Source: Clostridiales bacterium (GTDB lineage Bacteria > Bacillota > Clostridia > Saccharofermentanales > UBA5734). From it: 8,091 nucleotides of DNA. The DNA lies in the NCBI GenBank assembly GCA_003451915.1, contig DMJC01000101.1:1804-9894 (forward strand). Reading direction: 5' to 3'. A model generated the notes under the pieces. It worked only from the letters and a program-made list of their open reading frames with translations, was not told the DNA's origin and searched no databases. A program made the position numbers and the translations under genes. Shown one piece after another: positions 5,383 to 8,091 of the stretch. The stretch's first letter is position 1. Each line of letters starts with the position of its first letter.

Positions 5383-6849
5383 ATGTCCAATTTGGCGCCT
5401 GATTTTGATCTATACAACTTGCGGGAGTCGTCCCGCATATTTTTCGTCGGTATCGGCGGTATCAGCATGAGTGGCCTGGCTGAACTGGCCTTGAGCAGCG
5501 GCCGCCAGATTGCTGGATCTGACCGGGTGATATCTGCCCGCACAGACTATCTGGTCCATCTCGGCATACCGGTTTTCGAAGGTCATCGTGCAGACTGGAT
5601 CGACCAGTTCAAGCCCGACCTGGTAGTTCATACAGCTGCTGTCCATAATGATAATCCCGAATTGATCCGGGCCAAAGAACTGGCGATCCGCACCATCGAC
5701 CGGGCCACTTTTCTGGGCTGGCTCAACCGTGAATTCAAAGAGGTCATCAACATTGCCGGAACCCACGGCAAGACAACAACAACGGCGATGACTTCACTGA
5801 TCCTGATGGAAGCGAATGTTGACCCGACCGTTCACCTGGGAGCCGAACTGATCCAATTCCACAGCACTGTTCGCGTCGGAGCAACGGGCCAGGTGATGGT
5901 TTCAGAAGCCTGTGAATATATGAACAGTTTCCTGAAATTTTATTCAACAGTCGCTGCCGTCTTGAATATTGATTATGATCACGTCGACTGCTTTCAGAAT
6001 ATTGATGCTGTAATCGATACATTTGCCGAATTTGCCGATCACTTGCCAGATTATGGCACGCTGGTCTTGCCAGCTTTTGACCGCAAAGTCAGTACCATGG
6101 TTGAAAATCTGCAGGTTCGCCGCCAGAGCAGCCATCAGCCGATGCCAGGGCTGATCTGGTTCGGTTCGGAAGATGACATGATAAACGGGCAAAAACCTGA
6201 TTACTATTTCCGGAATCTCAGTTACAGTAAAGGGCTGCCGAGCTTTGATGTCTGGCACAATGATTCATTTTACTGTCATATTCATTTGCTGATACCCGGT
6301 CGTCATAATGTTGACAACGCTTTGGCCGCCATTGCCTGCGCGGCATGCTGCGGTGGCACACCTCAAGCTGCGTCTCGTGCATTGAACAGCTATCAAGGAG
6401 CCGAAGGCCGTTTCACCTATACCGGTGACTATCGCGGAGCCCAGGTCATTGCTGACTATGCACATCATCCGTCCGCTGCCCGCGCGACCCTGGCAGCAGC
6501 GAGCCACATGCCGCATGCTCATACCTGGGTTGTCTTTCAGCCATTGACATTCAGTCGAACCAAAGTCCTTCTGGAAGATTTCGCCAAGGCTCTCCGTAAC
6601 TGCGAGCAAGTCATTCTCGCTGAAATCTTCAGTGATCGTGAAACAAATCCCGGCGATATCAGTTCAAGCATGCTTGCTGCCAGAATCAATGAACTGGGCG
6701 GCCATGCTGAGTTTATCCCTGACTTCAAAAAGATCCAGGCTCGGCTTGATCAGCTGGTCAACCCGGCGGATCTGATCCTTGTGTTAGGCCCTGAAGATAT
6801 CCGAAGCCTGGCCGATCACCTGACGGGACGAAAAACAAGTCACAAGTAA
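5383..6849 (+). CDS. murC: UDP-N-acetylmuramate--L-alanine ligase
   Basis: The product is 488 residues. MurC joins L-alanine to UDP-MurNAc with ATP, the first peptide step of cell-wall precursor synthesis in the cytoplasm. The N-terminal UDP-binding domain has FFVGIGGISMSGLA (about 20-33). The central ATPase domain has the P-loop AGTHGKTTTTA (125-135), Glu175 and Glu178 in SEACEYMNSFL, and LNIDYDHVDCF with His200. GRHNVDNALAA (306-316) closes the central domain. DYAHHP (358-363) and FQPLTFSRTK (385-394) mark the C-terminal domain. The start is placed at 5383 because it gives the family N-terminus and GGAAGG lies upstream. The last codons, for T-S-H-K, and the stop TAA are made of the GTAACRA-type heptamers of the adjacent repeat element, so the C-terminal tip is probably repeat-derived. 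Confidence 0.97.
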   Translation: MSNLAPDFDLYNLRESSRIFFVGIGGISMSGLAELALSSGRQIAGSDRVISARTDYLVHLGIPVFEGHRADWIDQFKPDLVVHTAAVHNDNPELIRAKELAIRTIDRATFLGWLNREFKEVINIAGTHGKTTTTAMTSLILMEANVDPTVHLGAELIQFHSTVRVGATGQVMVSEACEYMNSFLKFYSTVAAVLNIDYDHVDCFQNIDAVIDTFAEFADHLPDYGTLVLPAFDRKVSTMVENLQVRRQSSHQPMPGLIWFGSEDDMINGQKPDYYFRNLSYSKGLPSFDVWHNDSFYCHIHLLIPGRHNVDNALAAIACAACCGGTPQAASRALNSYQGAEGRFTYTGDYRGAQVIADYAHHPSAARATLAAASHMPHAHTWVVFQPLTFSRTKVLLEDFAKALRNCEQVILAEIFSDRETNPGDISSSMLAARINELGGHAEFIPDFKKIQARLDQLVNPADLILVLGPEDIRSLADHLTGRKTSHK

Positions 6850-6874
6850 CGAGTAAAAGGTGAAGAGTGAAGAG

Positions 6875-6920
6875 TGAAGGGTGAAGGGTATCGCTTCGCG
6901 AAGCGATCTTTCACCCTTCA
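6875..6920. terminator. Large hairpin with 18-bp perfect palindrome, possible bidirectional terminator
   Basis: ATCGCTTCGCGAAGCGAT (6890-6907) is a perfect palindrome. It is flanked by TGAAGGGTGAA (6875-6885) and its reverse complement TTCACCCTTCA (6910-6920), with a small asymmetric internal loop (GGGT against CT). The whole forms a stem of about 18 to 20 bp in RNA of either strand. It lies 25 nt after the murC stop, with only short T runs after it, so termination or 3'-end protection for murC and ftsH transcripts is possible but not proven. Confidence 0.55.
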
Positions 6921-6958
6921 TTTTGGTATTATAAAATCCAAGAATTACTTCCATTTTT

Positions 6959-6992
6959 GCAGCTTTGCTGCTCTTCATGCCGCGCTAGCGGC
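6959..6992. repeat. Two GC-rich mini-hairpins within the repeat element core
   Basis: GCAGC-TTT-GCTGC (6959-6971) and GCCGC-GCTA-GCGGC (6979-6992) are perfect 5-bp stems. Each is followed by TTCATG, giving a repeated unit of about 21 nt. A third, less symmetric unit (about 7000-7020) ends in TTCACC and leads into the right heptamer array. The pattern suggests a modular build: short palindrome plus a heptamer-like linker. Confidence 0.6.
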
Positions 6993-7041
6993 TTTTCATG
7001 CGAGTGCAGCGAGCTCTTCACCCTTCACCCTTCACCTTTCA

Positions 7042-8091
7042 CTACTCGTTACTTGTTACTCGTTCCTTGTTACTTGTTACCTGTTCCTCGTAACTTGCTT
7101 CCTTCTCTTGCTTTTCGGCGTAAGTGACGAAGATGCTTTCAAATTCTGGGCCTTCGATCTTCTCTTTTTCAAGAAGGGTTGTGGCCAGAGCATTAAGCAT
7201 ATCCATGCGTGCGCGCAACAGGTTTATGACTTCGATGTAGGCTTCGTCAATTATTTTCTTGACTTCTTCATCGATTATTCCAGCCAGCTTTTCGCTATAG
7301 TTTTGAACGTGACCATAATCTTTACCCAGAAAGACTTCGTTTTCGCTGCCGAATACCAGATTGCCGAGTTGTTCGCTCATGCCATATTTGGTAATCATGT
7401 CACGGGCGATGGCATTACAGCTCTGTAAATCAGTTGAGGCACCTGTGCTGATTTCACCGAAAATCAATTCCTCGGCAGCTCGGCCGCCTAAAGAGACCAT
7501 GATCTCAGTGATCAGCTGCTTGCGCGTGGCATAATAACGATCCTCGTGCGGTTTGTGCGCGGTATAGCCGCCGGCACCGCCAGCCGGAATGATTGACACA
7601 CGCTCAACTTTGTCGGTTTCCGAGAATGAACGCAGGACAATTGCATGGCCAGCCTCGTGATAGGCCGTCAACTTGCGTTCTTTTTCGCTGATGATGCGGC
7701 TCTTCTTCTCTGGACCGATCATGATTTTGAAAACGGCTTCAGAAATATCCTCATACACGATTGAACGCGATCCCTTGCGGGCTGCGAGCAAAGCAGCTTC
7801 ATTGAGAAGATTGGCCAGATCGGCACCGGTGAAACCTGGAGTGATTTTGGCGATTTCCTTGAGGTCAACGCCGGGATCCAAAGGTTTGTTGCGGGCATGA
7901 ACTTTGAGAATTTCTTCGCGGCCTTTGATATCAGGACGCATGACGGTTATGCGACGGTCGAAACGGCCGGGGCGCAGCAAAGCCGGGTCAAGAATGTCTG
8001 GCCGGTTGGTTGCTGCCATGATGATCACACCTTCATTGGGTCCGAAACCGTCCATTTCAACAAGCAACTGGTTGAGCGTCTGCTCCCGCTC
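7042..8091 (-). CDS. ftsH: ATP-dependent zinc metalloprotease FtsH, C-terminal part (5' end outside window)
   Basis: The frame is open to the window edge and begins [16 protein letters not shown], just after the Walker B region, so membrane segments and the Walker A motif lie outside; 349 residues are visible. [20 protein letters not shown] carries the second region of homology with the arginine fingers. [10 protein letters not shown] holds the zinc-binding HEAGH (His145, Glu146, His149 of the visible part), and STGASTDLQ supplies the third ligand, Asp221. FtsH is a membrane-bound hexameric AAA+ protease for quality control and regulated degradation (family knowledge). The C-terminus is odd: after EKQEKEA it reads [17 protein letters not shown], which is translation of GTAACRA-type heptamers, three of which make seven codons. 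The stop TAG also lies in the repeat. This tail is probably repeat-derived and not part of the conserved protease domain. Confidence 0.97.
   Translation of the reverse strand, partial: EREQTLNQLLVEMDGFGPNEGVIIMAATNRPDILDPALLRPGRFDRRITVMRPDIKGREEILKVHARNKPLDPGVDLKEIAKITPGFTGADLANLLNEAALLAARKGSRSIVYEDISEAVFKIMIGPEKKSRIISEKERKLTAYHEAGHAIVLRSFSETDKVERVSIIPAGGAGGYTAHKPHEDRYYATRKQLITEIMVSLGGRAAEELIFGEISTGASTDLQSCNAIARDMITKYGMSEQLGNLVFGSENEVFLGKDYGHVQNYSEKLAGIIDEEVKKIIDEAYIEVINLLRARMDMLNALATTLLEKEKIEGPEFESIFVTYAEKQEKEASYEEQVTSNKERVTSNE

Larger units (their letters stand above)
6839..7094. repeat. Composite inverted heptamer-repeat element between murC and ftsH
   Basis: The left arm reads in exact 7-nt steps on the plus strand: GTCACAA, GTAACGA, GTAAAAG, GTGAAGA twice, GTGAAGG twice (6839-6887). 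The right arm, on the minus strand from 7094, reads GTTACGA, GGAACAG, GTAACAA twice, GGAACGA, GTAACAA, GTAACGA, then a 10-nt junction, then GTGAAGG twice and GTGAAGA (ending 7015). The arms are inverted copies: 6846-6881 aligns to 7052-7014 with 3 substitutions and one 3-nt gap. Between them lie GC-rich hairpins and an AT-rich centre. There is no transposase and no obvious target-site duplication. The element overlaps the last codons of both convergent genes. Heptamer arrays of this kind recall the short tandemly repeated sequences of some cyanobacteria, but I cannot assign a named family. It could be a non-autonomous interspersed element or a locally amplified repeat. Confidence 0.8.

Noticed and set aside
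6922..6950. Minus-strand TATAAT within the repeat core as a promoter
   Set aside because: No -35 box at a suitable distance and no gene downstream in that orientation; probably a chance AT-rich match.
6784..6978. Minus-strand open frame of 64 codons antisense to the murC end
   Set aside because: It is composed of repeat-derived codons and murC antisense, with no supported start or homology.
6839..7094. CRISPR array
   Set aside because: The units are 7 nt with no unique spacers, and there are no cas genes; the arrangement is inverted, not tandem with spacers.
6874..7428. Open reading frame of 184 codons on the plus strand across the repeat element and the end of ftsH
   Set aside because: Its sequence is translation of heptamers and hairpins ([16 protein letters not shown]) followed by the antisense of ftsH. 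There is no domain, and it overlaps a certain gene.

Overview
The window looks like a chromosomal housekeeping segment of a moderately GC-rich Bacillota (Firmicutes), most likely of the class Clostridia. Three things support this. L27 carries the N-terminal extension that Firmicutes cleave, and the matching protease gene prp lies between rplU and rpmA. There is a spoVG gene. The MurC has an E-A-C-E-Y motif of the kind I associate with clostridial MurC. I see no phage, plasmid, transposase, CRISPR, rRNA or tRNA genes.

Layout from low to high coordinates: (1) positions 1-1594, minus strand, hold the conserved operon rplU (L21) - prp - rpmA (L27) - obg, read from a near-consensus promoter at 1566-1594. 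The obg gene is cut by the window edge. A strong terminator-like hairpin and two mutually exclusive hairpins lie between rpmA and obg. (2) Positions 1618-4803, minus strand, hold glpK (glycerol kinase) overlapping by ATGA an unrecognised 542-residue membrane protein with a degenerate alpha/beta-hydrolase-like domain. An extended -10 promoter precedes glpK. (3) Positions 4815-5275, minus strand, hold spoVG with its terminator and an extended -10 promoter. (4) Positions 5328-6849, plus strand, hold murC, divergent from spoVG. (5) Positions 6839-7094 hold a repeat element of about 256 bp, built from inverted arrays of heptamers (GTAACRA and GTGAAGR types) and short GC-rich hairpins. It fills the convergent gap between murC and ftsH and supplies the last codons of both. 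(6) Positions 7042-8091, minus strand, hold the C-terminal half of FtsH; its 5' end lies beyond the window.

Functionally, rplU, prp, rpmA and obg serve large-subunit ribosome synthesis, with Prp trimming L27. MurC adds L-alanine to UDP-MurNAc in peptidoglycan synthesis, FtsH is a membrane AAA+ protease, SpoVG is a small nucleic-acid-binding regulator, and GlpK feeds glycerol into glycerol-3-phosphate metabolism. Most of the window is ordinary. The parts worth a second look are the heptamer/hairpin element that rewrites two C-termini, the possible attenuator before obg, and the unknown membrane protein coupled to glpK.
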